Shown piece by piece: positions 23,590 through 34,391 of a DNA stretch of 64,000 nucleotides. The stretch comes from Cordilura impudica (Eukaryota > Arthropoda > Insecta > Diptera > Scathophagidae). The notes under the pieces were generated by a model, which saw only the letters and a program-made list of their open reading frames with translations, had not been told where the DNA came from and searched no databases. The translations under genes and the position numbers were made by a program. The stretch is from NCBI GenBank assembly GCA_963682025.1, contig OY821518.1, positions 18,140,422-18,204,421 of the forward strand, read 5' to 3'. How positions within the stretch are numbered: the first letter of the stretch is position 1; each line of letters begins with the position of its first letter.

Positions 23590-23840
23590 ACTGGCAAAAA
23601 TCATCAAAATAAAAAGCGATAAACTTCAAAATTCGCTAAAATTTAAAAATCGACAAAATAAAAAATCGCCAAAATCAAAATAGCAACAAAAAAATTGCCT
23701 TAGTCAAAAATCGCGAAAAGCGGAAAACAATAATCGCCAAACTCAAAAATCGCCATAATAAAAAAAATCGACAAAATCTAAAATCGCAAAAACAAAAACC
23801 GACTAAGTTAAAGATCGCAAAAAATGATTTTTTACAAAAT
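23590..23840. repeat. degenerate AAAATCGCC-type satellite, right block
   Basis: Same unit type as 22148-22489, separated from it by the Penelope fragment. Just after it (about 23870-23910) GCGAAGCGCATCGGGTTACTG precedes CTAGC. This could be another Helitron-like 3' end, and a similar AGCGAAGCACACTGGGTTAC occurs near 27670. Confidence 0.6.
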
Positions 23841-23999
23841 AAATTCCAAGTATTTTTATTTCGCTACGATGGTTGTAGCGAAGCGCATCGGGTTACTGCT
23901 AGCTTTATATATAAAATCTTAACTTCTTATGAATTTATGCATCTTTAAATCCTAAACTCCGTATAAGATTCATAAACCCTGTTTTGGAATGTTAGTGAC

Positions 24000-24235
24000 T
24001 TAAAACCCAATTTGAACAAGAAATATGATAATGCATGGTGGATACGTAAATTAAAAGTGTATTTGTTGGATATGCATGTTATCCATTATATTTTTACTCT
24101 ACAGCACTTAGTAGTTGAGCGAACCATTACTAAGTGCCCGACAACTTCATTGCACGAAATAGCTAGAAGAATTACTGCACTTTGTGCTGCTTTTCACAAC
24201 ATTCATAAGTATCCACTACAATAAAAGTTGGCTTG
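24000..24235 (+). pseudogene. PIF/Harbinger transposase relic, C-terminal part
   Basis: The frame from 24012 ends with ...LVVERTI..., then ARRITALCAAFHNIHKYP. This fits the C-terminus of HARBI1-like transposases (...VIERxFGxLK... then IxxACAxLHNI). A GYACYPL segment in another frame just upstream fits the family's LGDSGYPL. Same strand as the relic at 21700-21850, consistent with one broken element. Confidence 0.5.
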
Positions 24236-24314
24236 ATAACTACGTAGAAGGTAAATTAATAGAATCTGAAGCTCTGAGGAAGATAATTTGAGTGGTTCAA
24301 ATATCAGAATAAAA

Positions 24315-25129
24315 ACAAGTAAGAAAATTATGGTCGGTCTAGACCGACTATATGATACCCTATACCAGGCGTTTAGAGACCCTATCTCATAGGACCAACT
24401 AACTGGACGTAGAAAATAAGCATAAACCAAATTTGAGTGGGATTTTTATTAATTTTTTTTGGCTGCAGATATGAAAAAGTTCATATCGGATGCAATATCT
24501 ATATGGGGACTAGTCCCAAAAATGGACCAATCCTGACTATGTTTGGTAAAGTCTCTTGTATTTTGCAAAAATATATACAAACAAAATTTGAGAAGAATCA
24601 GTGCAATATTTTTGTTTTTTTTTATAGATTTAAGTGAAGATCGGGAAGGAGCTCTATATGGGGCCTATGACTAAGGGTTCTCCCATAGGGATCATTTTTG
24701 GATTACTCATTAATGGATGTAATAAATGCATACAAACCCAATTTGAGTAAGATCTATATGACAATTTGGATCTTATGGCAATTTATGTCGATTTCATAGG
24801 GGTCATTTGTATGGGGCTAGGTCTGAACATGGACTGATTCTCACTAATTTCAACAGCGTTCATCCTATGGCCGACTGAAGCTTATATGTCAAATGTCATC
24901 AAAATATATTCATATTTATTTGCGACCTGCAGTTTGATACAAAGTCTATATGGACACACAGATGGACGGACGGACGGACGGACGGACGGACGGACATCGT
25001 TAAGTCGAATCAGTTAGTGATTCTGATTCGATCGGTATAGTAAAAGATGAGTCTAGGTCAAATATTTTTGGTAGTTGCAAACAGCAGCACAAAGTCATTA
25101 TACCCAAACCATATAGTGGTATAGGGTAT
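24315..25129 (-). mobile_element. mini-me/DINE-1-like element, copy 2
   Basis: Inverse orientation to copy 1. It starts ACAAGTAAGAAAATTATGG, then GGTCGGTCTAGACCGACTAT, has a (GGAC)n microsatellite at about 24968-24995 and ends GTGGTATAGGGTAT. It sits between the two convergent Harbinger gene remains. Confidence 0.85.
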
Positions 25130-25159
25130 AACAAAGGATACTTTAAATAATGTATTGCA

Positions 25160-25790
25160 TTTAAGATACAGCTGGAAGGTATTCAAAATTCAGCACAGCC
25201 GAAATTTTTTCTTGAATCTTATTTTTGCGAACTTTTTTAAGAGCAATAGCCGAAGCGGATAAAACCTCAATTGCGTCACAACTAGTTTCAGCTGTTCAAG
25301 TTGACTTAACACGTTTTCCACCTGTTACAGTTACCTTGCAACCAGCTACAATTCACACAGGACCTGTGGAATTACTTCGAGCTCGCCTCGAGCTACTTCT
25401 TCCACTGGTTAAAAAACAAAATGCTTGAATGTTTCATTACCTATTGCATGCATTTCTTCTTTGGTAAATATTAGTTTATTTTTCAACCTGAATTTAAAAT
25501 CTGTCCCCAACTTCATCCCACCTTCTACAGTACGAAATGGAAAGCCGATGCTATTTAAATCCTCTGCTATTTAGTTACACTTCCCTTTAGTATTAATTTT
25601 GTTTAAGCTCTTGTAATATCCTTTTGCTAGATCTGAGTTTTTTTTCCAATTTTTTCCACCAACAGTGAAAACTGTTTTGATGTAGTTATTATACCACTTT
25701 GTGCTAATATTTCGCATCTTAAATACAAAAGAGTCACAACTCAAAATTTTCCAAAATTTACTTTTTTCCACAAACTAATTCACGGTACAC
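25160..25790 (-). pseudogene. Myb/SANT-like (zeste-type) protein relic, probably the Harbinger partner gene
   Basis: On the minus strand about 25780-25430 reads with one internal stop as ...KWYNNYIKTVF..., KSLNKINTKGKC, IAEDLNSIGFPFRTVEG and a TDFKFRLKNKLIFTKEEMHAIG-like segment. This has the pattern of the Myb_DNA-bind_5/zeste-like domain (W...LAEELNSLGPPKRSVEEW...W.D.K...K.K). After a frameshift it continues with serine/arginine-rich and SASAIALKKV segments. PIF/Harbinger elements encode such a Myb-like protein beside the transposase, usually on the other strand, and the two genes here are convergent. Assignment by motif pattern only. Confidence 0.5.
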
Positions 25791-26104
25791 ATTTCTGTCT
25801 ACTGAAAAAATTTATTTCTCATAACTATCTTTTTTAACAGGAAACATGCTGTTATATCTGGGGCACAACTTGAGATAATATCACCAGTCAAATGAAAAAA
25901 TTTCAGTCAGAGGGTCGTAACTCAAAATTATATTTTATTTCCACAAATACAATATAAATTAAAAAAAAAAATAAAAATTGACATTTTTATAATGAAAATA
26001 CATTTTTTTAAATAACCCAATCATTTTTACATAAACAGTTTTTTGCCCCTGCTGAAAATTTGAAAATTTTGAGTTGTGACTGTTTTGTATTTAAGGTGCG
26101 ATTT

Positions 26105-26690
26105 GTTACAACCAAAAATATTTGATCTAGACCCATCTTTTATTATACCGATCGACTCAGATTAACGATTTAGAGATCTCTGTCCATCCGTCCGTCTGTC
26201 CATGTGTCCATGTAAACAATGGGTCGCAAACTACAGGTCGCATATATGAATATATTTGTATTAAATTTATATATAATCTTCAATTGGCCATAGGATGAAC
26301 GCTGTTGAAATTGGCGAAAATCAGTTCCTGACGCCATACTAATGACTCTTATGAGATCGTCTTAAAGTCCCAAAATATCCAAATTATTTTGAATAAATTG
26401 CATTTAAAGTTGCTACTAACACATACATAAAATTATACAATGCCATGTGTGTGTTTATTAAATTTGTTAATGCGTTTGCGATAAAAAAATGAGTTTGTTT
26501 TTTTGCTGATTTGTGAATTGGCTATAATTGATTAGCACATCTTTAGGGTCTTTATTTAATGAAAAAATATAATTTCATAGAATTTTCACTCGAATTTCGA
26601 GGGCTGGAATCTGCTAGTTTAATTAATTAGTCTCTAAACGCATGGTATATGCTATCAACTAGTCGGTCTAGACTAGACTTTTGTTCTTAA
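26105..26690 (+). mobile_element. mini-me/DINE-1-like element, copy 4, degenerate and interrupted
   Basis: It begins inside the element at TTGTTACAACCAAAAATATT, keeps a short (GTCC)n core near 26175-26200 and is broken at about 26398 by a family-2 Helitron-like fragment. It resumes at about 26620 with TCTCTAAACGCATGGTATA and the decayed palindrome near 26658-26679. Confidence 0.65.
26398..26619 (+). mobile_element. short Helitron-like element (family 2), copy g, 5'-truncated
   Basis: It contains the TAACACATACATAAAATTA part and ends with the CTCGAATTTCGAG hairpin, GGGCTGGAATCTGCTAGT. Nested in mini-me copy 4. Confidence 0.7.
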
Positions 26691-27172
26691 ATGTAAAAAA
26701 CATCAACATTTTTTACAGTTTTTTACAGTTTATTTTTCGAAAACTTACGCTTTGTTTCCAGCATTTTAATTTTATTTTTTCCAATGATGCATTTTTTGAC
26801 AGTGAAATACGCAAACACGGTACGGTTGTACTTTTGGTGCTACGGTTGTATTTTGGCGTTTTCGACAAACTTCATACCCTATTGTACAAACCCCAACTTT
26901 TGTTATGAATACTCGATGAAGACACCAAAGGCCGATTATCTAAGATATAATACTAATTCTTTCGAAAACATTTTAAAATTTTTAGCAAATACGCAATGTA
27001 TTATTTAAAAGCTATCAGTTGTGCAACGGGATTTGCTTTCTGTCGTTTTCAATATATGTATTTTGAAAAAAAAAATCGCTTGATTTTAAAACAATTGTCT
27101 CTGGTACTAATTACCTTATATGTATATTCAATATATGTTATTTGGATTGGAAAATTCTTAAAATTATGTATA

Positions 27173-27569
27173 TTAGATAATTTTAATTTTAGTCCGGCTT
27201 GAGGTCATAAATTTCAATAAAATAAAATAGCACAGAATTGTTTTAAATTTTATTTTTTAATTTTATTATTAATTTTTGTTTATTTAAAACCCAATATTTC
27301 GATCGAAATTTTCGATCATCTTCAGGATATATGTTAAAAAACAAATATTCCGCGATGATGTTGTTAGGTTTCTTGTCACTTTGTGTTTATTGTCACACTT
27401 TGTGTGCGGAATATTTGTTTTTTAAAATATCCCCTGAAAATGATCGAAGATTTCGACCGAAATGTTGGATATAAACTAAACAAAAAATTAATAATAAAAT
27501 TTAAAACAATTCTATGTTATTTTATTACAATTTATGACCTCAAAATGAACTAAAATTAAAATTATCTAA
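27173..27569. repeat. 397-bp foldback with hammerhead-like motifs in both arms
   Basis: Two arms of about 180 and 164 bp (27173-27353 and 27406-27569) are inverted copies with roughly 85-90% identity by eye, around a 52-bp loop. On the minus strand of the left arm CTGAAGA (27325-27319) is followed by an 8-bp hairpin GATCGAAA/TTTCGATC and then GAAA, the CUGANGA-stem II-GAAA pattern of hammerhead ribozymes. The right arm on the plus strand has the mutated equivalent CTGAAAA...GAAA at 27434-27462. This looks like two Penelope-type terminal repeats head to head without the polymerase. Confidence 0.65.
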
Positions 27570-27749
27570 CAAAAAAAAAGGTCAACTATACATATAAGTA
27601 TAAGTGAGAGCCTTGGGACTTTGCGTGAGCCCTTTCATAACAATTCGGAAGGGGGGGGGGAGGGGGACGGTTTAGCGAAGCACACTGGGTTACATCTTTT
27701 AATTGTATTTTTTAATTGTATTAAAAAACTTTTAAAATAAAAATTAAAT

Positions 27750-28230
27750 GAACAGTTGAGAAAATTAGTAGACACATTATATTGAGTGTCGAAAAATATG
27801 AAAATTATTACAAGATTACGAACAAAATATGATGAATTGTGGATAACTAAGCGTTAAATATAAAGTGGACAAATCCACTGTCTATAAAATAATAAAAATC
27901 AAAAAAGTTTTGAATATCTGTAATTTAAAGAAAAAGAGATCGCCCTGATATTGAAAAGGAACTTCTTAGGAAAAATCAGTGGGGAATCGAACGACCGTGT
28001 ATTTTTAATGGGGACGAAAGTAGTTTATACTATAAAGCATTACCAAACCAAACACAGCATACTTAAACTAAGGCACTGAACCAAAAGGATGAAAAATGCA
28101 AAACAGCCGCTTAATACTTAACTATCGTCATTTATAACTCAATGGGTTCTTATAAACATGCATTTGTAATTAGAAAGCCTGAGAAGTCTGGCTGTTTCAA
28201 AAATAAAACATTCCCACTTCATATTTTTCA
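27750..28230 (+). pseudogene. pogo/Tigger-type transposase relic
   Basis: Broken frames on the plus strand give VDKSTVYKIIK (helix-turn-helix segment) and, around 28005-28200, IFNGDESSLYYKALPNQT followed by a KDEKCKTA-like stretch and a GS-K--FVIRKP-like piece. This matches the order of conserved residues in pogo/Tigger DDE transposases (F N x D E T G L ... LPxKT... GxK-PLVIGK). The Asp of GDES would be the first catalytic residue. Many stops and a missing C-terminal half. An acidic fragment at 28690-28855 may or may not belong to it. Confidence 0.5.
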
Positions 28231-28619
28231 AATAAAAATAATTTGATAACAGCTTTTATCTAGAATTATATTATTTCCATGAAATAAAATATAAAATAAT
28301 TCTATTTGTAGGCAATGCGTCATAAGACGGCAATAAATTTTACAAACATTACGGTTTAGTATATTCCTTCTAATACTACATCTATTATCCAGCATCTTGG
28401 TCAAGGCATAATTCATTCGTTTAAACAGCACTATATACAGAAAACCCATTCCTGAATATAATATATCAATATCCATAGTGGATGCTTTGCATTTCATAAA
28501 GAGGGTGGTTAGTAAAGCCTGATTGTATTGAAAACTGTTTCAAGAAGGAACTTTTACATTTTAAAAAAATATTTTTTTTTTCAGAAATTATACAAAAATA
28601 TTTTTATTTTTTATATTTT

Positions 28620-28855
28620 CAGGCAGGTCTCAACAATAATAGGAAGTTGTGTCAGAATATCAAAATTCAGATGACGAGCTTATTTGTCTGATGAAGTATA
28701 TCTTAGCAATTTTGGCGATGAAGATCTCTATGATTCTGTTGTTGAAGTTTTTCATTGCCAACAAACACAAATTACTTCAAAAGAAGGTTTAGATTCCATT
28801 GAAATTATAAGAGAAATTTGTTCTGACAACGAAATTGAGATATATATGATTTAAA
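28620..28855 (+). pseudogene. unrecognised acidic open frame fragment
   Basis: The plus strand from about 28690 reads DEVYLSNFGDEDLYDSV and continues SKEGLDSIEIIREICSDN to a stop near 28855. It is acidic and has better codon-like composition than its surroundings. No domain recognised. It could be the C-terminus of the pogo-type relic upstream. Confidence 0.25.
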
Positions 28856-28909
28856 AAAAAATAGAATCATTTATTAAAAAAGCTTCTTTAAAAAAAAAAA
28901 CAACCTAAA

Positions 28910-29824
28910 ACAAGTAAGAAAATTATAGTCGGTCTAGACCGACTATACGACACCCTATACCATACGTTTAGAGACCCTATCTCTCAGGCCCAACTAACTG
29001 GATAATGAAAATAAGCATACACCAAATTTGAATGGGATTTTTATTAATTTTTTCGGCTGCAGATATGAAAAAGTTTATATCGGATGCTATATCTATATGG
29101 GGACTAGGCCCAAAAATGAACCGATCCTGAGCATAAACCAAATTTGAGTGGGATTTTTATTAATTTTTTCGGCTGCAGATATGAAAAAGTTCATATCGGA
29201 TGCTATATCTATATGGGGACTAGGCCCAAAAATGCACCGATCCTGACCATGTTTGGTAAGGTCTCTTGTATTTTGCAAAAATATATACGAACAAAATTTG
29301 AGAAGAATCAGTGCAATATTTTTGTTTTTTGATAGATTTAAGTGAAGATCGGGAAGCAGCTCTATATGGGCCCTATGACTAAGAGTTGTCCAATAGGGAT
29401 CATTTTTGGACTACTGATTAATGGATGTAATATATACATACAAACCCAATTTGACTAAGATTTGTATAATTTGGATCTTATTGCAATATATGTTGATTTC
29501 ATAGGGGTCATTTGTATGGGGGCTAGGTCTGAACATGGACCGATGCTCACCAGTTTCAACAGCGTTCATCCCATGGCCGATAAAATATCAAATACCAAAT
29601 TTCGTCAAAACATATTCATATTTGCGACCTGCAGTTTGATTACAAGATTTACATGGACACACAGACGGACGGATGGACGGAGGGACGGACGGACATCGTT
29701 AAATCGAATCAGATAGTGATTCTGATTCGATCGGTATAAAGATGGGTGTAGGTCAAATATTTTTGGTTGTTAAAAACATCGGCACAAAATCATTACACCC
29801 AAACCACATAGTGGTATAGGGTAT
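28910..29824 (-). mobile_element. mini-me/DINE-1-like element, copy 3, with an internal tandem duplication
   Basis: It starts ACAAGTAAGAAAATTATAG and the perfect palindrome TAGTCGGTCTAGACCGACTA, and ends GTGGTATAGGGTAT. A segment of about 118 bp (about 29012-29130, from AAGCATACACC to CCGATCCTGA) is followed directly by a second copy, which makes this copy longer than the others. The microsatellite is at about 29661-29694. Confidence 0.85.
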
Positions 29825-29875
29825 AATTTGAGAATTCTTTTAGAAGCGTTCAACATTTCGCAATTTATATTTCAT

Positions 29876-31603
29876 ACTAGCTGTTTTTCTCCGGTCTTGC
29901 CCGGGATCCAAAGGCATTTGACTTGAAAATTGTTTCACTATGCTTACCAGGTGCTGATTACTAAGTCCACAATGAAAGAATTGCTCAAAAAAAAAAATAA
30001 ATGAACTCGCTCCCCAAAAATTTGTATGGTATTGGGAAGTTTGTTCATGATCACCCTCGTTTTTTGGGGAGTAAATTCATTTTTAATTTGAATTTAAAAT
30101 TTTTTGATCTTTTAAATCATAAGTTTTTTTATAAGACGCTGCAGCAAAAATGCTTCAAAAAAAGCTGCGAAAGTTTATTTGTTTTTTAACACCAAATATA
30201 ACGGAATCGTTTGCAAATTAGAGGAATCAGAAGTTTTAAAAATTGAATTACTTCATTCAATAAGCGATCATCATTGAGCAGAAATGGCAAATTTATGGAA
30301 GTTTCAAAAATGGAAAATGGATGTGAGGATTAAAATTGTGGCGCAAGGTTGCATTCAGCAACTGCTTATAGTATATGTGTGGCCTATTTGGATGAACAGG
30401 TAATTATTGCACATACGTTTATCATAAGACTTTTTACTGAGCTGTGTTCCGCGAGCTCGTCGCGTTCGTGCGTTTGGCAGCTATACCCGTGCTGCCTCGC
30501 AGTTACCGTCAACTTATTTTAATCGCCAAAATATATTTTTCAGATCATTCCGATATTTTAGCTAAGCTGTTCTCCGCGAGCGCGACGCGTCCCCGAGCCG
30601 CTTCCGCGTGTTTGGCAGCTACGCGCGTGCTGCAGCGCAGCTGTCGTCAACCGAATTTAATTGCCAAATTATATTTTTCAGATCATCATTCAGCCACACT
30701 CTTGCTGCCGTGCAGTTGTTGTCGACTTATATTATTTGCCAAAATATATATTTCAGATCATTCTGACCGCGTTCCGCGATCGCATCGCATCCACGTCCGC
30801 GCATCGCATCCGCGAACCAAAATGATGCTATTGAAAGGAATACAGATTTAAATGCGTTTATTGCAGGACAGATATTGAGCGCAAAAATTCATGAAATAAA
30901 AATATGGAAAAATTTAAGAACGAATTTGGGGAGTAAGTTAATTTTTTTATTTAGCTTTTACAAAAATTGGGGAATTTGTTCATTTTTTTTGGGGACCTTT
31001 ATTTAAATTTGGGGAATTTGTTCAACGTGAAGTTATTTCCGTTTGTACCAAATTTCAGAAAAATCCGTTGAAAAATTTTAAATCTGTGTAGCAACCAAAT
31101 ACACCAAACAACAGAAAAGGAATTTTATATAAAGAGTGGGCGGAAAAGTAGGCATGGAGGATAAAAACCATATGGTGACCTTCCCTCGAATATGTAAAAA
31201 TTTCGGAGAAAGCCCTTGAAAAATACAAATTTCTATAGCGAATAAATGTACCAAAAAACATAAAATTAATTATATAGAAAAAGGGGGCGTAAAAGTAGGC
31301 GTGGCCGGTAAGAAGCATACGGTGACCTTCGCTGGAGTACAGAAATCGTGCGTACCAAATTTTCAGAGAAATCCGTTGAAAATAAAAATTTGTATAGCGA
31401 ACAAATATACCAAAAACAGAACATAAATTATGTAGAAAAAGTGGGCGTAAAGTAGGTGTGGCCGATAGGAAACATATGGTGACTTTGCAGAGATATGAGT
31501 GCCCAATTTCAGAGAAATCCGTTGAAAAATAAAAATTTGTATATTGGTCAAACAAACAAACAAACAAACAAACAAACAAACAAACAGAAAATGAATTTTA
31601 TAT
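29876..31603 (-). mobile_element. non-autonomous Helitron-like element B
   Basis: Same family as 8870-11272: it starts (as complement) ACTAGCTGTTTTTCTCCGG, has GC-rich units at 30430-30830 and three to four GTGGGCGTAAAAGTAGG units at 31130-31550 before a (CAAA)n run. Its 5' tip is split by a family-2 element at 31604; the missing TATAGAT lies at about 31975-31981. The 135-codon open frame at 30444-30851 is made of the GC-rich repeats. Confidence 0.75.
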
Positions 31604-31974
31604 ACTAGCAGATTCCAGCCCTCGAAATTCGAGCGCAAGTTTCTAGGAAATTTTATTTTTTCATTAAATAAAGACCCTAAAAGTATGCTAATCAATTACA
31701 ACCAATTCACAAATCAACACAAAAAACAAACTCATTCTTATTATAAACACCTTAAAAAATTTAATAAGCACACACTTTGCATTGTTAATTTTATGTATGT
31801 TTAGTAGCAAATGCAATTTATTCAAAATAAAGGAAAAAATTAAAAAATCTATAAATCTGCAAACTTGCTAAAAAGAAATACCTTTCAAATAATATATGTT
31901 TGGTCAAAATCGGGATAAAACGGTAGAACAAAACATTAGTCACAAAAAATCGCCTAGCCTATTAATATTATAGA
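31604..31974 (-). mobile_element. short Helitron-like element (family 2), copy c, complete
   Basis: As the minus strand: 5' TCTATAATATTAATAGGC, 3' CTCGAATTTCGAG hairpin and GGGCTGGAATCTGCTAGT. Length 371 bp. Inserted between A and T in the terminal TATATAGA of Helitron-like element B, without target duplication, as expected for Helitrons. Confidence 0.85.
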
Positions 31975-32169
31975 TATAGATAGAATATGTAGAAGTGATA
32001 TCTATATTGTGCTTGAATTATTCAACTAAAGTCTTTGAATGAATCTCATACTTAAAAAGCATTTAAATTATTTACCTTTTTGTTTTCTATTATAATCTTT
32101 TAAAGCATTTGAATTAATTAATAATAGAGGTTTTTGTTTCAGCTTTTGACACAAATAAATATTTGGTTT

Positions 32170-33690
32170 AGACTCAAAAAACTTTTATTTTGTTCCAAAT
32201 ATAAAGGATGCCATACTCTATAGAAATAATAAGAAAAGTTCTGGATTTGACGGTGTTTCTAAGTTCATTTTAAGAACAACTAATTCACATTTTTGGAACT
32301 TTCTAGCTATTTTGTTTAATCAAGCATTTTCCCTCAATTTGGAAGTGTGCAAACATTATTCCTGTTCTCTAACATAATTCTGATCCAACTTTAGTGAGCA
32401 GTTATAGACCAATATCTTTACTTTAGCAACATTAGCAATGTTTTCGAGTATATTATTTTGAAGAAGATTAATAACCATATTATAGATAATCCTGTACTTA
32501 AGGACTACCAGTTTGGATTCAGACGGAAGCATTCCACTGTACATGGTCTCACAATGCTACCAGACTATATTTCTACTAATCTTAATAATACAAGTGCTAC
32601 AACAATTCTTAGTTTAGATTTTGAAAAAGCTTTTGATACAGCTTGGTAGGAGGGAATTGTTTATAAGATCTTTACAATTTTAGGTTTAATAAAAATGTTT
32701 GCAGGTTCATTTTTCATTATTTATCTAGTAGAACTTTTTATGTTAATTTCGATAGCTTTAATTCTGATAGTAGAGATGTGTCGGCTGGAGTTCCTCAAGG
32801 TTCTCTTTTAGGGCCAATTTTATACAATATTCATTTAGCAGATATCCCTGAGCCTCCTGAGAGAGAAAATATTATATCCCTAATATATGCGGATGACATT
32901 TTAATTGCTGCTTCCAATTCTCTGGTGCTGTTTAATTAACACAATATTTTGACTTATGGAAATCAAAATTAAATATCAATAAATGCTTATGTTCAATTAT
33001 TAAGGGTAAAAAAAAATATTTGTTTCCAAATGCTAGGAAATTCATTCCGAATATTAAAATTAAAAATGAATTTGTTTCCTAATTTGATAAATTTAAATAT
33101 TTAGGAGTATTTTTTCAAGAATCGTTTACTTTTTATAGACATTTTGACTACATATTGGAGAAAGCACAAAAAGCAATTTTTTCTTATTGTAATTTTCTTA
33201 GGCGAAATAAAATTGTAAAATTAAATTGCTATAAACAAATTATACGTCCAATTTTATCATAGGCTTATCCAATTTGGTTCTAAGTTTCGTATGGAAAGAT
33301 TAAGAATTTTTTAACGCAAAATTTTAAAAATATGTTCCGGACTAAAAAATATAAAGCTATGGTTGAATTGAAAAAGTTTCTAATAGAAACATTTATAAAA
33401 AATGCTAAATGAAAAGGATTAACAATCTTTTGATTAACTTTGGTCTTAAGTTTTTAGATGGCTGTAATAATATTGCGAATGTTCTTTTTTCTAAATATAT
33501 AGAAAATATAAATACCTTTATATTTCCTCTAGATGAAAGATATTATTCTCCACTAGACTTAAAATTTTTGGATGACAATAATGCAGTTTTTAATAATTCA
33601 AAGGCTTTATTATATCACAAAAGATTTAATTCTCTAGATATAAATAACACAGTTTATAATACATCACAATTTATACCTAATGTTAGTTGA
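32170..33690 (+). pseudogene. Jockey-like reverse transcriptase relic
   Basis: Reverse transcriptase motifs in order on the plus strand, in several frames: SSGFDGVSKFIL (about 32240), YQFGFRRKHST and LDFEKAFDTAW (32503-32649), GVPQGSLLGPILYNI (about 32788-32835), YADDILIAA (about 32886), LGVFFQESFTF (33106) and the C-terminal part up to 33690. The pattern FxxxxST...LDxEKAFD...GVPQGS-L-P-LYN...YADD is that of the Jockey clade. Many stops and frameshifts; no endonuclease or ORF1 seen. More diverged than the element at 53800-57530. Confidence 0.75.
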
Positions 33691-33727
33691 TACATTCTAT
33701 TTAATTTATTATTATTATTTTTTTTTT

Positions 33728-34050
33728 GCGTGAAAAGAGGCGTAAAAGGGGCCGTGGCGTAAGAAATGTTTATTTCTACCTCGCCTGGAGTATAATGTGT
33801 ATACAATTTGAAGTAAATCTGTTAAAAACTATATGGGAGCAATTACATAATTTTAAAAAAGTGAGCGTAAAAGTGGGCGTGGTCGAAAAAAAAATACCCT
33901 ATTAATCATGTCAGAGTCCCAGTTAAATGCTGTGAAAATTTCAGTAATATCGGTCCAGAGGTTTGGTCTCCTATAAGGTACAAACAAACAAATAAACAAA
34001 TAAATAAATAAACAAACACACATTCCATTTTATATATGTATATAGATTTT
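33728..34050 (-). mobile_element. Helitron-like relic with GGGCGTGGTC units
   Basis: Two decayed GCGTAAAAG(T)GGGCGTGG units near 33745 and 33870, a CGGTCCAGAGGTTTGG segment, a (CAAA/TAAA)n run at about 33984-34018 and TTTATATATGTATATAGA at the end, the same layout as the 5' side of the larger Helitron-like elements. The 3' end is absent. Confidence 0.5.
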
Positions 34051-34391
34051 TGGGATCAATAAATTAAATTAAATTAAATTTTGCTTCAAAAAGGGATTTT
34101 ATAGAATTAATATATTTGTGGCGAAAAGTGCTAAAGTTTCAAAATGGAATTTTTTAATTATTATTATTAATTATATTCGAGTTTTTCAAAGACAAAAAGT
34201 TTACTCAAATAAAGTTGGGGCTTTTTTCTTCTTGGCTGGGGCCACTGTTTTTTTATGGGGAGCCTGGTTATATTGGTAACATTTAAATTTTGGAGTCTTT
34301 TTTCCTTTTCATAACAACTGATTTTGTGTTTTGCGGAATTTTTCACTTCGTATTTAAGCCAATTTTCATATTTCATATTGGGGCCATTTTT

